Shown here piece after piece: positions 50,003-63,079 of a stretch of 64,000 nt of DNA. The notes under the pieces are model-generated. The model was given only the letters and a program-made list of their open reading frames with translations, had not been told where the DNA came from and ran no database searches. The DNA is from Chinchilla lanigera (Eukaryota; Chordata; Mammalia; Rodentia; Chinchillidae). The stretch covers positions 4,997,714 to 5,061,713 of the forward strand of contig NW_004955418.1 of the NCBI RefSeq assembly GCF_000276665.1, read 5' to 3'. The position numbers and the translations under genes are program-made. Numbering within the stretch: position 1 is the first letter of the stretch; each line of letters begins with the position of its first letter.

Positions 50003-50342
50003 CGATGACAAACAAGAAAAAATGAGTGGAAGTCACTAACGCTGATCCATCTGGTTCTCCTACCTATCACGCGATCTGTGGCCAGCCTAAAAGGAAGCCA
50101 ATATCCCTGATGTGCTCACCATCCAAAACTTTTCTGAGGATCAAATAAATTAATTCTGGGAGAGGGTCTAAGCTACAAAGCAACTGTCAAATGAAAGGCA
50201 TAATGACTTTGACTAAGGGGAAACCTTCATAATCATTCCTCAAAACACAGTGAAGTTTAGGGTAGTTTTTTCTCACTCTCCTTATGCCTTGAACCAGTAC
50301 GCTACAGAAAGTAATTTTGTACAGATATATTTGGGGATATAC

Positions 50343-50540
50343 CTTTGACTGAATTGTCCGCAGATTAACCAGATGAATGTCGCAGGGCAGAGATGACAGT
50401 AATGGAGGGAATTCATGCAGCAGCTTAGCGGTAGATGAGAACTCTGCTTGTACTGTCATTGGAAAGACTGGGTGGTTCAGGAAGGACGAAGTGAGGTGGC
50501 TGAGAAGGGAGGGGTAACCAACCGAGCCCATTTCTTCTTG
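50343..50540 (-). CDS. MAN2A1: MAN2A1 coding exon, third from the end
   Basis: This 198-bp exon (66 codons, both junctions phase 0) starts QEEMGSVGYPSLLSHLTSS and ends SLPCDIHLVNLRTIQSK. Its two ends match MAN2A1 well. The middle (after FLNHPVFPMTV) departs from the human sequence I remember, but length is preserved, so it looks like a variable surface loop rather than a misannotation. The acceptor is ttgatag|CAA and the donor AAG|gtatat. The 15.6-kb intron that follows is the largest in the window and carries most of its repeats. Confidence 0.94.
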
Positions 50541-50966
50541 CTATCAAGAGAAAACAAAACTGTTTCAAAGTTGTATTTCAGTTCCCATCATATTAACTGA
50601 AGTACTTCATAAAATTTAAATACAAAAATATATTTGTACTTTGACTTTATGATGTTCATACGTTTAAAATGTCTCTTCCACTGATTTAATACTAAAAATA
50701 TTTTCCACAAATGTTTTTGCATTAAGTATAACTTTTTATAAAAACTCCCAAACTATCACAAAACTCCCACATTACAAGGATTGTGAGGCCCTTACTCTAC
50801 CTTATGTCATTAAAGTCATCGCTCTCTTTTTGCAGGTACCAATGACTATATCCTCATGGTTTCATTTACACACTCAATAAGGTCATAAAGGCACACGTAG
50901 ATTCAAAGCCCTGCTCCATAAGTGTTATAACATTATAGAAGGTCAATGGTACCCAATGACAGTTTA

Positions 50967-51080
50967 TTTTATTTTACTATTTTATTTTATTTTTTTGGTT
51001 TTTCTCCGGTACTGGGAACCGAACTCACGACCTTGCGCTTGCCAGGCAGGCGCTTTGCCGCTGAGCTAAATCCCCAGCCC
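50967..51080 (-). mobile_element. ID-like tRNA-derived SINE, young subfamily
   Basis: Minus-strand reading starts ggggctggggatttagctca, carries ggtcgtgagttcggttccc and ends ccagtaccggagaaaaacc with an A-rich tail. A 15-bp duplication, cccaatgacagttta, is exact at 50952-50966 and 51081-51095. Confidence 0.92.
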
Positions 51081-52309
51081 CCCAATGACAGTTTAAAAAA
51101 ACTCTCAAAGTAAATCCAGTTTTAAAATATAAATGAACAGGTATAACATCTCCATTATCTAACTGTTTCTTTAACTTTGGTAAATCATTGCCAAGTTGTT
51201 TCCCTCTGTTTTATTCTAAAAACAGGAATTATTATACATGTAATTGCATAATTACTATAATTTAAAAATACTTCAGTCTTTGCTATGATGTACGCTTATT
51301 AGGCAACATTTCTGTGTGTTCAAACATCAGATAAATCTACCAGGGTTAGAGATACACATGTGCTAGAAGACATACAAAATTAAGTAAACCAGTGCCTAAG
51401 TAGAACCTTAACCAATAATGCCTAACAAGTTAAAAACAGACATAGAAAAAGAAAAATACTTGTGTAGAAATGTGCTTTGATCATCAGCTACACTGGAAGC
51501 GAATTCAATTTTATAATAAAATGACTATTTCAATAGTTATTTTCTGATTCTGCACCCTGTTTGTAATACAGGACTCAAAAGGCTTGGCTACTTATCTGTG
51601 TGAAAAGATGGGATTTATGAAGATATAGAGCTTAAAATTCAGAATGTCAGATTAGCAATGGACAGAAAGGTGCTAGCAAAAAGCAAGCAGCATTATGCCA
51701 GTGGCTAATAGTAGATGTCATTGCAATTCAGACCATGGAGAGAGAAAAAACTTGAAAGGCAACACAGAGACATTGCAGAATTAAGCTACTGACAAAAAGA
51801 ATTAGGCCTGAAAGAGTTATATGAAAACATATCCATTCCACATTCTGTTTTTAGAAAAAGATTAAATAAAGCACATAAAATAATATTCTCCAACAATAGA
51901 GCCATTTAATGCAGCCCGTAGAATAACATGAATAGAAAGAGAACATTTTCAACAACACACTTAAATGTGTTCCCAGTTCAAAGGACTTCATAATCTAGGT
52001 CAGGATTGCTGACAAAATCATTTTTTGAGTAATAAAAGATAAAAGAGGCTAACAGAAAGGAAAACACCTGCCTTATCAGATTCAAAAGGCATAAGTCCAT
52101 TCTAGGTCAAGATACACTCAGAAAAAGCTCTCGAGCTTTCTTCTACATTCGTGGAGGAATCCTTGGACACTTCAGTGAACTGACAGGATACTTCCTGACT
52201 GAACTTCTATGTCTTAGAAGCAATAATATGCATATATGTCTCAATCCTACAAGCCACATCGGTTTTCCTGCCTCTGGGTACTTCCCCCCAAATGACACAC
52301 CAGAACAAC

Positions 52310-52440
52310 TAGGGGTGGGGGGTTGTAAGACAAAGATGCTTGGGTCCTAACTCAAACCCACGAAATCAGAATCTCTAGGAGTGAGGCTCTGGAAACGTGA
52401 AGGTGGAAAGCCTGTGCAGGTGAAGCCGCGGGTCAGCCAC
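52310..52440 (+). repeat. Possible hAT-Charlie fossil (MER20/MER5-like)
   Basis: 'aagatgcttgggtcctaact' and 'gaaatcagaatctctaggag' match the interior wording of this element group. Confidence 0.45.
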
Positions 52441-54849
52441 ACGGGGCTCTAGGCATCTGCCGGCAGAGTGCCTGCCCAGTCACCTCCCAACCTTCTACAG
52501 CAAATAGCTCTTCTGGAATAAAAATCACAAACTTCACCCTTTAGCTGTTTTAAGATTCAAAAAACAAGGTTCGAACTCAAAGATGTTTGGAAGAAAGTAC
52601 TGTAAAGAAAACAATGTCATGAAGGCAAGTACTTTGAGAATTAAGACTGTGCAGTTCATTGCCCTTGGCAAGATAAGAAAGAAAGTGCTGAAAGAGTTGT
52701 GGTTCTGGGCCACTGGCACAAGAAACAAACTCCACTCACTGTTGGAGGAAGGCCACACCAGGGAGACAAAGCCCGACCTAGGTCCCACCGTTCATGTACT
52801 TTCCCATACTTACAAGGGGCTCAACAGGACATGTAACTACTGAACTATCAGTATTTTTATTATTCTCCTAAAACAATAATCTTTTAAGTCTTAGGATAAA
52901 CTCAAAATGCAGAAAATATGCTGCTATGGATAATTTTATGTGTTTGTTTCACCTAGGAATGGCTTCCCAACCATGTAGTAACTGACATTGCTATTATGAA
53001 TACTATTGTTTCTTGTTGTTTGCCTTCAGACTGTGTGAGTCTAGCTGTCTCACTGCAGCTTGCTTGATGTTAAAGAGTTGCAGCGCATTCTGACCCAAAC
53101 CACACAAAGCTGAAGTCTTCTGCACTGAGCTACAGCCCTGATTCCCGAAGGCAGAACCTGCCAGGCTCCTTGGTGCCCTTTATTAAAGCTCACTTGAGTT
53201 ATCTGATCTTTCACCACCAAGGGCTTCCACTGGATCTAATAAAAATTTGCTAAATTATGTAAGATAGTAAGAGATCGTTTTTTAGTCATCTTTGTTTACT
53301 CCATTTGACCTGACATATGGGGAGACCTTAATAAATATTTGTTAAAGTAAACCTATTAAGTAAACGTGATATAAATAAGTGAATACTGTGGAAGGAAAGA
53401 GGGAAGTAAAAAAGACAAAGAGGGAGAAAGAGAAAAGAAATGAACAGATGTGAAACCACAACTTTCAGAGATAAGTATCACCTAGATCAGAAATGAACAC
53501 CGGCGGTCTGTGACCAAGCTTTATCTGTAGGTATGTTTTGGTAGGTATGGATGATACTAACACTTTTTTTTTTCTTTAATTTACTTCTTTAAAAATTGTA
53601 CTAAGAAAACTTCTAAAAAGTATTTTTTGGTGTTTTAGAAACTGGCATTTTGAGTCACACAGGGCAGCACTCCCACACAGAAAACGTGGGCCAGGGCCCA
53701 GATGTGGCTCCAGGTGGGTTACAGGTCCTCAGCATCACTACGGACTTTCTGATCACTTCCTGTAAACCTGGCTGATGGCTCCACGCCATCACTTTCCTAT
53801 GCCCTTTCTGCATTTGAGTTTTTAATCAGATTTCTCGCAGTTTTGTCTCCTTATAGGTCATGAACTGGAATCCAGAGGTGAAATGACACACTGTAGCAAC
53901 TGAATACTTCCAGGGCTTCTAAATCCTCAATGGTGACTTTTTCATCCCAATAAAACCATTAAAACCCTTCCCTTTATTGAGGGGCGTTCCCCATTTCACT
54001 TTTCATCATCCATACTTTAGATGTTACAGTTTGAGTTGAAAGTAAAAACACTGCCTTGACAATTTAAGTTACAGGATACATAATATTTTCAAATCAACTG
54101 TTTGTAACCAATTTCACCAGAAATTAAAATATATTTTCTCTTCTCTAGTCCATTTTTTATTTAAAAGAAGCTACCGATTTAAGCCCCAGAATCTATACTT
54201 AAGTAAAACATAAATTTAAACATTAGATTATAGAAACATTGGATCAAATTTAAATCAATTACTATCCAAGGAATTTTGAACAGGAATCAACACATTATGT
54301 AATGTCTAAGTGAAAGCTTTATAGATCTGACATGAAAATTTTTATTGCCATAGTTAACAGAAGTTTTATAGATGAGTGTCAATATAAAGAGGCAAACATA
54401 CATGCCAGAAACATTTTCAGGAGAAGCAAAAAGACAGTAGCTGCCAACATTCAGACAATCCCTTTCCTCTGCAGTTTTTGCTCTTAAAACTAAGCTGTTT
54501 TGTCAGTAATTGATTTAAACTCCAAGTCTCAAGAACTGGTTCAAATCTTGACATGTAAAATGGATATTAATTATTTTCTCTAAAAGATTCTAAATGCTGG
54601 AAGACTTCTTTGCTATAAATAGCTGCTTCCATTTCATTCTGTCAACTAGTATTTTATTTGTAGAACACCTACCATAGCCAAGGAAGCCCTGTAGCTCACC
54701 CACAAGGAAGTGGACACACGCTTGGAATCTGGCAGTAGGAACAGAACGCGCATATGATGAAGATACAACAAGCAGAAGTGAGAGAACAGTGGCATGATGA
54801 GCTGCAAAAGCTCATTCACCTACACATTTTGTAGCCATTCATGATACAC

Positions 54850-55960
54850 AGTGGGTGCTTCCTTGGATAGGAACAATCCCACCAGCAGAAAAATACGGAG
54901 CCTCCATGCTCATGGAGTTACGGGGTGAAGGAAAAGACAGTTGTCAAATAATCACACACATGCATGAAGGTGACATGCAGAGTTTAGCAGAAACATAAGG
55001 AAATGGGAGAAGATGGGGTCAAGAGCAGTTGATTTGAGTTTTGATGTGAAGACTCCTAGAGTTTGCTAAGCAGAGGGGGTGGTGGGGAATGTGCAGAGCG
55101 CCCTGGGGAAGAAGACTTTGGAAGAAGTGCGAGAGAAAAGCAAGCCAGGGAGCCTAAAGCAGGAATGGTGAGCGGCACGCAAGAAGCCAGGGGACAAGCA
55201 GGGCTCCAGCCATGAGGAACTCTCCGGGCCATAGGAAGGACTTCGGCTTGTTTGCTGATGACAGTGAGAAGATGCTACAGGAGCTCAACAGTAGGCCAGA
55301 AAGCTAGATTTTGTTTATAAAACACCAAAAATAAACAAACTGTTTTGCCTCCTGAGTTAGGAACAGGTATGGCAGAAAGAGGAAGGCAGGGCGGATGTGT
55401 AGGAGCCACATTCAGGACACACTTGATAGTTCGGACCAGGGAGCTCCAGGTACACTTACGAACACAGAAGGGAATACTGCGAAGGATTCAGATAAACACT
55501 AGGAAGGACTCAGAAAGGCGAGTTTGGAGGTCAGAGATGAGACCAAGCTGGGGTTATGTGTTTTGTGGATCCCACCTGTGCAGCAGTAGTGAATGAAAGC
55601 TCAGAGTAGACAAGATCGCCAGGAGATAGCACGTAACGTGACAAAGGAGAGGAAGGGTGCCAAACCTTCAGGGACCTCGTACTTAATGGTTGAGTAAAGA
55701 ACTATCCGAGAGGTAAAGAACTGCCCGAGAGCTGGGAGGAAAACTAAGTAAGCACGGCAGCGTGGAAGCTCTGGCCAGGCAGTATTTTAAGAAGCAACAA
55801 TGGTGTCAAATCCTGCTGAAAAGTGAAGTAAGATCATGACAAAAAGTATCCGTGGAATCCTGGGACACCGGCAAGAGCCCCCAGTGCACAGAGGCAGGTA
55901 AAGCCAGCCTGACATAAAACGAACGCGCGAAGGAAGTGATGAGCTCAGCTCAGGACACTG
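54850..55960 (+). repeat. Purine-rich stretch, possible ancient L2-type repeat
   Basis: 'cctccatgctcatggagtta' and 'ggaactctccgggccatagg' recall an old mammalian interspersed repeat with long G/A-rich interior. Family not assigned. Confidence 0.3.
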
Positions 55961-56777
55961 GCTAGCTGGGCAGGAAAGGGCATAGCCCAGGGGAAAGGAG
56001 AGCGAGCCTGACAGCCCGCTGTTTTGTTTTTAGTTTTAAACGATGAACAAGGATTGCTTAAAAGCCAACTGAAAGGATCTTCTAGGGGAGTGCTGGCTGT
56101 GAGAGGGAGGGGAGAGAAAAGGGAGCGGGTGGGCAGAGTGGCGAAAGGATCCCGAGGATGGTGAAGGAGTAAGGGGTGAGGGCCAAGGGCAGGCGCAGGG
56201 ATTGGCCTCAGACGAGAGGGGGCCCCTGGGTATCAGAAGCAAAGGCACACAGGGCACCTACGCCAGACAGCTCGGCCTAATGCTGTTCTCCCTCCGAGGT
56301 GGAACGTGCGGTCCCCGCGGAAAGGAGTAGAAGACTGGAAACGGCAGGTGCAGGAAAGAGAACGCACAGAGTCCGGCGCCATCTAGGTTCAGAAGCAGTA
56401 CTCTGAAGAGAACTCTGGGATCACTTTGCTGACTCCCGAGTAACAGCTGGCAGGTTGCTTGGCTCTAGCACAGCTTTTGCCAGACTGCTTACCACAGAAT
56501 GCTAGATTCTTGCTTAGAAGAGTAAAAACTGATGAAGAGAGGACAGACAAATCCATTTCAATTGATAAATCTAACACCAGAACGAGACCACCAAGGATGT
56601 GAATGAATTCTACCAATCCAAACTAATCTCCTAAATAGGTAAGTTCTGTTTTTTAATCATAATTAAGCCCATTTTTCTCACTCTAATTTCTTTCAGGATA
56701 ATTTCAGGGAATTCCACCCAAACTGCTTCACTGACATTATTTTTATCGCCATAGTAAATACTGAGAAAAAATAAAAT

Positions 56778-56955
56778 GGCATAAGCCAGCCATGGTGGTG
56801 GAAATTCTAATTCCAGCACTCTCAGAGGCTGAGGAAGGAAGATAAAAAGTTTGTCAGTGAGACCTTGTCTCAAAATAAAAAGTGGGCCTGGGACACAGCT
56901 TAGTGCAAAGGCCCTAGGTTTACTCTGTAGCACTGCAAGCAAAACAAAATAAAAC
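56778..56955 (+). mobile_element. B1-ID composite SINE
   Basis: The 5' part is B1-like ('gccagccatggtggtggaaa', 'ttccagcactctcagaggct', 'gtgagaccttgtctcaaaat'). It is followed by an ID-like part ('gggcctgggacacagcttag', 'gtttactctgtagcactgca') and an A-rich tail. Such fusions occur in several rodent lineages. Confidence 0.7.
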
Positions 56956-57135
56956 CTAAATGCAAATCTTACACAATATTTATAAGTTAACGTCAGTGAA
57001 AGTGAGTGTAGTCTGTTACAAAGACATCTGTGTAGAGGAAATTTTAATATAAATGAAAGAGTGAAAGGTCATCATTTCAAATTTGGTGCGACAAAGAGCA
57101 ACCAACATCAGAATACGGTAGTTATTTTTTCCTAC

Positions 57136-57269
57136 CGTATCTATGCCACTTCTTTTTTCTAGCAGTATTCGAAATAAATTAGCAGTAATCTTGTTATCAT
57201 GGACACCTTGGCCAAGGCCACGATTATCATCTTGCATGAGTCTTCTATCCATAATGACTTCAATGCGAC
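57136..57269 (-). CDS. MAN2A1: MAN2A1 coding exon, fourth from the end
   Basis: This 134-bp exon reads [19 protein letters not shown], then [19 protein letters not shown] and [17 protein letters not shown] is the best-known conserved motif of the GH38 C-terminal part and lies near the active-site face in solved Golgi mannosidase structures (family knowledge; I cannot verify residue numbering here). The acceptor has a long T-rich tract ending attag|GT. The donor ACG|gtagga is a weaker match to consensus than those of the other exons. The next exon begins CAA, keeping phase 0. Confidence 0.95.
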
Positions 57270-58350
57270 CTAATAAACAAATAAACCAATAAAAAAAAGT
57301 GACCAAGATTATTTAATACAGATATTCAGTGAAGATCATTTCAATGGAAAGCACAACGTCTTGCTGTAAATTTCACTTCTGGTTAAGGAGGTCGATCTGG
57401 ACACCCCACCATAAGGAGTTCTCTTGATGGTAGCACAAGGGGAACACGCTCTCCAGCATGTCCACCTCCCCACATTCCCCATCTGCCCATGATGTGAAAT
57501 CGTTATCTCCATAAGTGAATTCAATTCTTTCCCATATAAATTCACACGATTTTCTTTAGTGAGGGCCACAAAGAAAAATGAAACGTAGTCATTTCTTTGT
57601 GTATGGGAGCACAGACAACATGGGGTACCTGACGTAAAACGTGGGCTTGTGACAAACACACAAGGGACCTGTGCTCAGTATTTGCCTGCCTCCTTCAGAC
57701 ATTTATTCTGGCAACTATCAAAAAGTAAGAAAGTGATAATACACATGGCTATCAAAAACTACGTAGAGAAAGGATCAAAGTAGCTCAATAGAAAGTTTAA
57801 CAAAACTTAATCAGTGCCTATTGTCTATTTTCTCTTTTTCTGAATCACTTTCTCATTCTGAATTCCTGAAGCTGTATCTCTTTATTTCTGAATCTTAATC
57901 ACTTTTACTTTTCTTGTTTGCAGAGGTAGTAGGAGAAAATGACCATGGTGCAGATGAGAACTAAGTTTGATCCACAACTTCACATCTGTGCAAACTTAAG
58001 CAAGTTTTATCTAAGCTTTCAGTACCTTTTTTGTAGTCCCTAAATGACAATGAAGACAGAGATCTCTACAAACAACAGGTGACCAGGAGAAGAGAGTTAT
58101 CTTTAAAAACAACTGTGACATTGAGGTCTGGGTCTCCTGTGCTCCATCTGACAACTGAGGGAACGCATCATATTATGTTGCTGTTATAAAATCCAAAATT
58201 AATTGATAGTCTAGTTCTCAAAAGAAAAAAGCTGGAGAGAAGACAGGCAGGTTGTAACTGGAAAGGATAATTAATATATTTGGCCACAGAACAATTATAC
58301 ACTTTGAAGTACAACCTTGCAGGGCAAAACAGAACTTCAGTAACACATAC
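57270..58350 (-). other. MAN2A1: MAN2A1 1.1-kb intron
   Basis: This short intron lies between two well-conserved exons. No repeat, RNA gene or other feature is visible. Confidence 0.85.
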
Positions 58351-58492
58351 CACTTATCAAACTCGAAACACCCAAAGACTGCGCAGAGAGCAGCGTCAAC
58401 CGGTACTCAGCATCCTGGATATACACCATTGTCGTCATGGGGTAGACATTTGCTTGAAGAGGCAGTTTCTTCATTGTTAATCTAGGCTGAAT
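58351..58492 (-). CDS. MAN2A1: MAN2A1 coding exon, fifth from the end
   Basis: This 142-bp exon holds 47 codons plus one base of a split glycine codon. It reads [18 protein letters not shown], then [17 protein letters not shown] and [12 protein letters not shown]. The sequence '[10 protein letters not shown]' followed by '[15 protein letters not shown]' is strongly conserved among Golgi class II mannosidases. The acceptor is ttttatag|ATT and the donor AGTG|gtatgt. The exon joins in frame to the one at 57136-57269 through a GGT glycine codon, giving ISG-RIEV. Confidence 0.94.
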
Positions 58493-59736
58493 CTATAAAA
58501 CCCAAAAATTCTCTTTTAAAAATGTGATATTTACATACCTACTCACAAATTAGTATTAGCATTGAGTTTCCTTCCAAAGACAGAAGACGGCTTGCTTTCT
58601 TGTTCAAGCAAATAAATAAATAAATAGTAAGAATTAAACTGTTCCTCAGAACAGTAGGATGAAAAAAGACATGGATCTTAGAAAACAATTTTTAAGTAAG
58701 AAAGGTAGGACTCGTCCAGATTTTTAAAATAAGCATTTTTATTTAAATTTAGAATCAAAAATTCCTAACAAAAGTCTTCTAGCTTCCCATATTTGCATAA
58801 AACAAATTATAAAGGTATTAAGTATTCATTTCTCATCTAAATCTAACACACTGCTTTTGTAATGAATGCTAAGCACAATAGCTCTCTATCCGCTTTCAAG
58901 AAATACCTCTTATTATTCCTGAATCAGTTTTAATAAATACCTCAGATCTCCCCACCAAATCCTCCAACATTATTACACTATAATCAAATGCATATTTATA
59001 TTTAAAAACCAATGTTTACTCTTCTGGTTTGGTTTCAGTGTAGGTAGTTCTACATTCCAATTTCTCATATCCTAGTATCTGAGTCCATGAAACAGAACTT
59101 TATCTACTGAGAGACTGTCAGGGCCCCAAAGCCAGTCTGGGTTGCAGTGACTTCGCTCTCACCTCAGGACCTTATCATCCTTGAGACTTGAGAAAAGGAG
59201 AGCTGCAAAGTTAGCATAATAGTTAATACACACTGAGCGACTGTTAACGGGAAGATAGTCTGAGGGAGTACTACTGGGCCCGATCTTCAATGCTCTCAAC
59301 AACTCTGCAGTGCATCCCTCAACTTACTGTCCTGGGCTGAACAATGTCTCTTCCCTCCAAATCTACCTCTCCACACAACCAGTGAATTGGATCTTACTGT
59401 GAAAGAGAGTCTCTGCAGAAACAGAGAAGACCATGAAGGGTCAGTCCTTACCCAATGCTTGCTGTGCTTATAAGTAGAGAGAGATTTGGATACAGGGAGA
59501 TACAGAGACATAGGGAGAACCACGAGGCCACAAAGGAAGAAACTGGAGTTCTCATCTGATTAAGTAAGGAATGGCAACTAAGAAATGCCAGGTTGTTGGC
59601 AGCCACCGGGCTAGCGAGAGGCCAGGAAGGATGTTCTCTTAGAATCTCTGAAATCATTTTCCCTTTCTCCTTTCCAATGCTACCCTTCCCACCCCGATTA
59701 ATTAATATCATTACACTTATAGAAAAGATGCTTCAA

Positions 59737-59840
59737 GGGGCTGGGGATTTAGCTCAGCGGCAAAGCGCCTGCCTGGCAAGCGCAAGGTCGTGAGTTTGGT
59801 TCCTGGTACCGGAGAAAAACTAAAAAAAAAAAAAAAAAAA
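59737..59840 (+). mobile_element. ID-like tRNA-derived SINE, young subfamily
   Basis: ggggctggggatttagctca, then ggtcgtgagtttggttcc and cctggtaccggagaaaaac plus a long A-tail. An exact 17-bp duplication, tagaaaagatgcttcaa, lies at 59720-59736 and 59841-59857. Confidence 0.95.
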
Positions 59841-60809
59841 TAGAAAAGATGCTTCAAACTACCACAGCAGTGCTACTGTTCCCCTCCCCAGCCCCAAACC
59901 TGCTACTTTAGATTCCCAGTTTTATCCAAAGCTTAAAAATTGGCTTATTATAAGAAATATTTAGGTTATAGACCTAAAAATAGTGGTTTACTTTTTATTC
60001 AAGTTTGGTCCTTGAAAATTCAGCTTTTCTAGTTACTCATTTTGACTGAGTTTTGTCATTCATGTCCACAGCCACACTATAAATAATTGCTCTGTGAGAT
60101 TTAAGGAAACATTTTCTTTTGTATACAAGGAAAATGAATCACCATAAAGTCAGGGTTTCATTTGAAAACCAAAAAGCTGTAACAGAAGTAACATGTTAAT
60201 CAGAATATGTGTTGTAATTTCTGTATTTTAGAAAAGGTTTAAATTTAACTTTTGGAGGAAATCATAAAAGAGAGAAAATTATCACAACTCTTTCCACTTA
60301 TCCTCAGTTGAAAATCAGACAAAGTAAAAAGCATATGCTATGAAATTATTTCTATTCATAGCAAGAAACTTCTAAAATGCTACTGTTTCAAAAATATGCT
60401 CACATTCTTAATAGTAGTATTCCAAAGATACAGTGCCACACACACTTAGAACATAGAGATTAACAATCAAGACTTCTGTCAAATTCTATTAAAGAGAACT
60501 GAAAATCTTAAAAAATTATATAAATTTTCTTACTACTTAAAAGTATTTTATTTTGATTCAATATATGCCTGCCCACATTTCTAAATTATGTTTGTCATAT
60601 GAATACATACATGTTTGGTGTATTTATAAATGTACATATACATGCATACATACTGATGAAGAGAGGGATAGGATTTTCTTAAAATTTAAAGAGTCCATTA
60701 TTAGATGATACACTGAAACATACATAAACAAAATGCACAGAACAATTTTTTAGAAGGAAAAAGATACCCAGCAATCCCTGATTACTTTTCCTTTTTAGTA
60801 GATAAATTG

Positions 60810-60846
<37 letters not shown>

Positions 60847-60868
60847 ATCTATCTAGCTAGTCTATCTA
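60810..60868. repeat. TATC microsatellite
   Basis: About nine uninterrupted tetranucleotide units followed by imperfect ones. Confidence 0.95.
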
Positions 60869-61158
60869 ATGAGAAATGTTAGCATCAAGATATTTAACAT
60901 GCATAATGATCACTAAATCTCCCTTTGAAAAACCAACTCCTTGCAAATAGATGTTCTAAAAAAATGGTCTCTCAAATATTTATTCCAACTTTGGATATCT
61001 GATTGAATATAAAACTTATAGTTTTCTGTTAAAATTCAACTTTATTTTAGAAATAATTTTCAAATTTACTTGTCAGATGATCCAAAGTTTAACTGGGCAA
61101 CTATCCTATACAAAATTTACACCCCAATACCACCAACAGTTACTTTAAAGAAAATTAC

Positions 61159-61292
61159 CTGGTATCCATTTAGGTCGGTGTAAAACTTATTTTCGCTGTT
61201 TATTTCAGAAGAAATTCTCATTGCAATCTCACGGTTATATAAATTTCTGATGTCCACAACATTAGAAATTTCAATGGACTGCCCTTCTATTC
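61159..61292 (-). CDS. MAN2A1: MAN2A1 coding exon, sixth from the end
   Basis: This 134-bp exon begins with two bases completing a split codon, followed by 44 codons. The reading includes IEGQSIEISN, VVDIRNLYNREIAMRIS and KFYTDLNGYQ. The YNREI and FYTDLNG strings are hallmarks of the GH38 C-terminal beta-sandwich region. On the minus strand the acceptor reads tttag|GA and the donor CAG|gtaatt. It is the most upstream MAN2A1 exon in the window. I searched 61,293-64,000 for the preceding exon, whose human counterpart ends near RLYHIQ, and found none, so that exon lies beyond the window. Confidence 0.93.
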
Positions 61293-62879
61293 CTAAATTT
61301 AAAGCACATACACATTAATAAAGAAAACAATTATCGGTCCACCTTTCCTAAATATAACATAGAGCACACCTTCCAAAGTTACATACCTTTCCTTATTTTC
61401 AACTTCTATCACTGGAATCTCTCATACCAAACTGTGTTACAATTTATCTTTTTAAATGTCAGGTAGTATTTAATATCAGACAGCATTTATTCAGTGGCAC
61501 ATACAGCTCAACAAAATGATGAGGAAACCGGGAAGAAATGTGCATGCCACAGAGCATGCCACCGATTCCCCACGGAGTTCTGAGGGAAAAAGAAGCCAGG
61601 GAGTGAGAAGGGGTCGGCCCACGCCAGGCCAGGCCCCCTCATCTGTACCAGCGGTATTCCCAACAGAATCGGTGTGGCCCAATTCTCCATCGTCCTCTCC
61701 TTACACAGTAGAAATTAGGAGCCAGTGAAATTTATGATCCGCTGTTTCAAAAGACAGTGTATTATTGACCACAATCTGTTTTTAGGAACAGAAGCAGGAG
61801 ATCCAATAAAATCATCTCTGGCTGGAAACTGATATTAACATATTAGTATTTGTTGACTACAATCTTGAGAGCACCCCAGGAGGTGAATCAATTTTAACTG
61901 AGTTTGGTATCTCTTAGGACCTCTTGTTATGCAGTGATCCATTCTGCCTTTTGCTTAAAAAAAAAGAGAGGACAGCTTTAAGAAGTCCCACATATATCAA
62001 ATTTTGTTTCTTTGGTGGATGAGAAGCCTAAGTGTTTCCTGGTATTTCTGTCATGCCACCCTCACTGCATCATCAAGTCTTTAGTGAAGCTTTGGGTCAA
62101 TTTCAGAGATGGAGAGAGGAGTTACAAAGAAATCTAACACGCCTAGTACAGATTGAGTATATAGGAGAGATATCGCAGGATCTTCTCAAGAGAGCAATTA
62201 GGAAAGGGATCGTAAGAAGTGAGACTGCCCGATCCTATTTCCTAAAGCTGATGCTCTGTGAAGACTTACCTGTAATGTTATTTCCTTTACTCACCTTTCC
62301 CTACTACTACTCATACCTTATCACTATGTGTCACTCTGTGCTGGTTAAAATCTTTAAACAAAGCAGGCGGTATAAAGAAAAAGGGGAGGAAGATGGGAGT
62401 TAAGGAGGCCCCCGAGAGCCTTAGGAGCTAAGAAGAACCCCCAGAGTTTTCAGAAAGTGATAGTAAATAGAGAAGGGAAGCTTGAATTGCTGAGGAACTG
62501 GAAAAGAAAGTAGTACCACTAGTCCAGGTACTGTAGGATTCTGTGAAAAGAACACTGGAAATTATAACATACAAATAATTACACAGTGATGAATAATACT
62601 AAATGAGTTGAAGCCTCTATTAACAGAATCTTCAGGTGCTCAAACAACTTCTTTCTGATAAATACTACTCTTCCAACTCAACCACAACTACAGCTTTCAG
62701 CTTTTTACTATGGTTATAAAACTATTGAGAGACGCCTTTTCCTTTCCCTCTCTTTAATGGCCCCAGTCTGAACTATCTACTTCTCTGTTAAATGCACACA
62801 CACACTTCCTTCTAAAAGTTACTGGAAGAACCTGCCAAGATAGATGATCCAAATATCCCACCACTATTAGTAAGCTGAA

Positions 62880-62900
62880 AAACAAACAAACAAACAAAAA
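62880..62900. repeat. AAAC simple repeat
   Basis: Four consecutive CAAA units with an A-run. Confidence 0.8.
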
Positions 62901-63079
62901 ACCCACATGGTACAACAGAATCTTTTTTGGTTTACAAAATACATTGCTCTAAATGGAAACTGTGGTTCTACAAGGTTTACTTCAACCAGAATATTTTTCA
63001 TAGCCCAAATGAAATGCACATGGAATTTCTGTAGAGAAGTATTTACAATGAGTTAAAGATATCTAAATCACAAAGAGTG

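Larger units (their letters stand above)
34721..50342 (-). other. MAN2A1: MAN2A1 15.6-kb intron
   Basis: This intron holds a complete MaLR provirus (35067-37298), a 5'-complete L1 with internal losses (40440-44497), an L1 fragment near 48,030, two ID-like SINEs, several MIR/hAT fossils, a TG microsatellite and a nested inverted-repeat cluster. The stretches 37,304-38,500, 38,720-39,940, 45,530-46,540, 46,570-47,385 and 48,375-49,915 show nothing else I can name. Confidence 0.85.
50541..57135 (-). other. MAN2A1: MAN2A1 6.6-kb intron
   Basis: This intron contains one young ID-like SINE (minus), a B1-ID composite and weak ancient-repeat signals. About 54,850-55,960 is purine-rich with wording similar to an old L2-type mammalian repeat, but I cannot assign it. 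The rest is unique-looking intronic DNA. Confidence 0.8.
58493..61158 (-). other. MAN2A1: MAN2A1 2.7-kb intron
   Basis: This intron contains one young ID-like SINE (59737-59840) and a TATC microsatellite (about 60,810-60,870). The remainder is AT-rich with no recognisable feature. Confidence 0.85.

Noticed and set aside
60810..60868. Regularly spaced repeat considered as CRISPR-like
   Set aside because: A simple tetranucleotide microsatellite in a mammalian intron; no spacers.
62032..62403. 123-codon plus-strand frame in a MAN2A1 intron
   Set aside because: No domain, no start context or splice signal recognised, antisense to the gene; likely chance.
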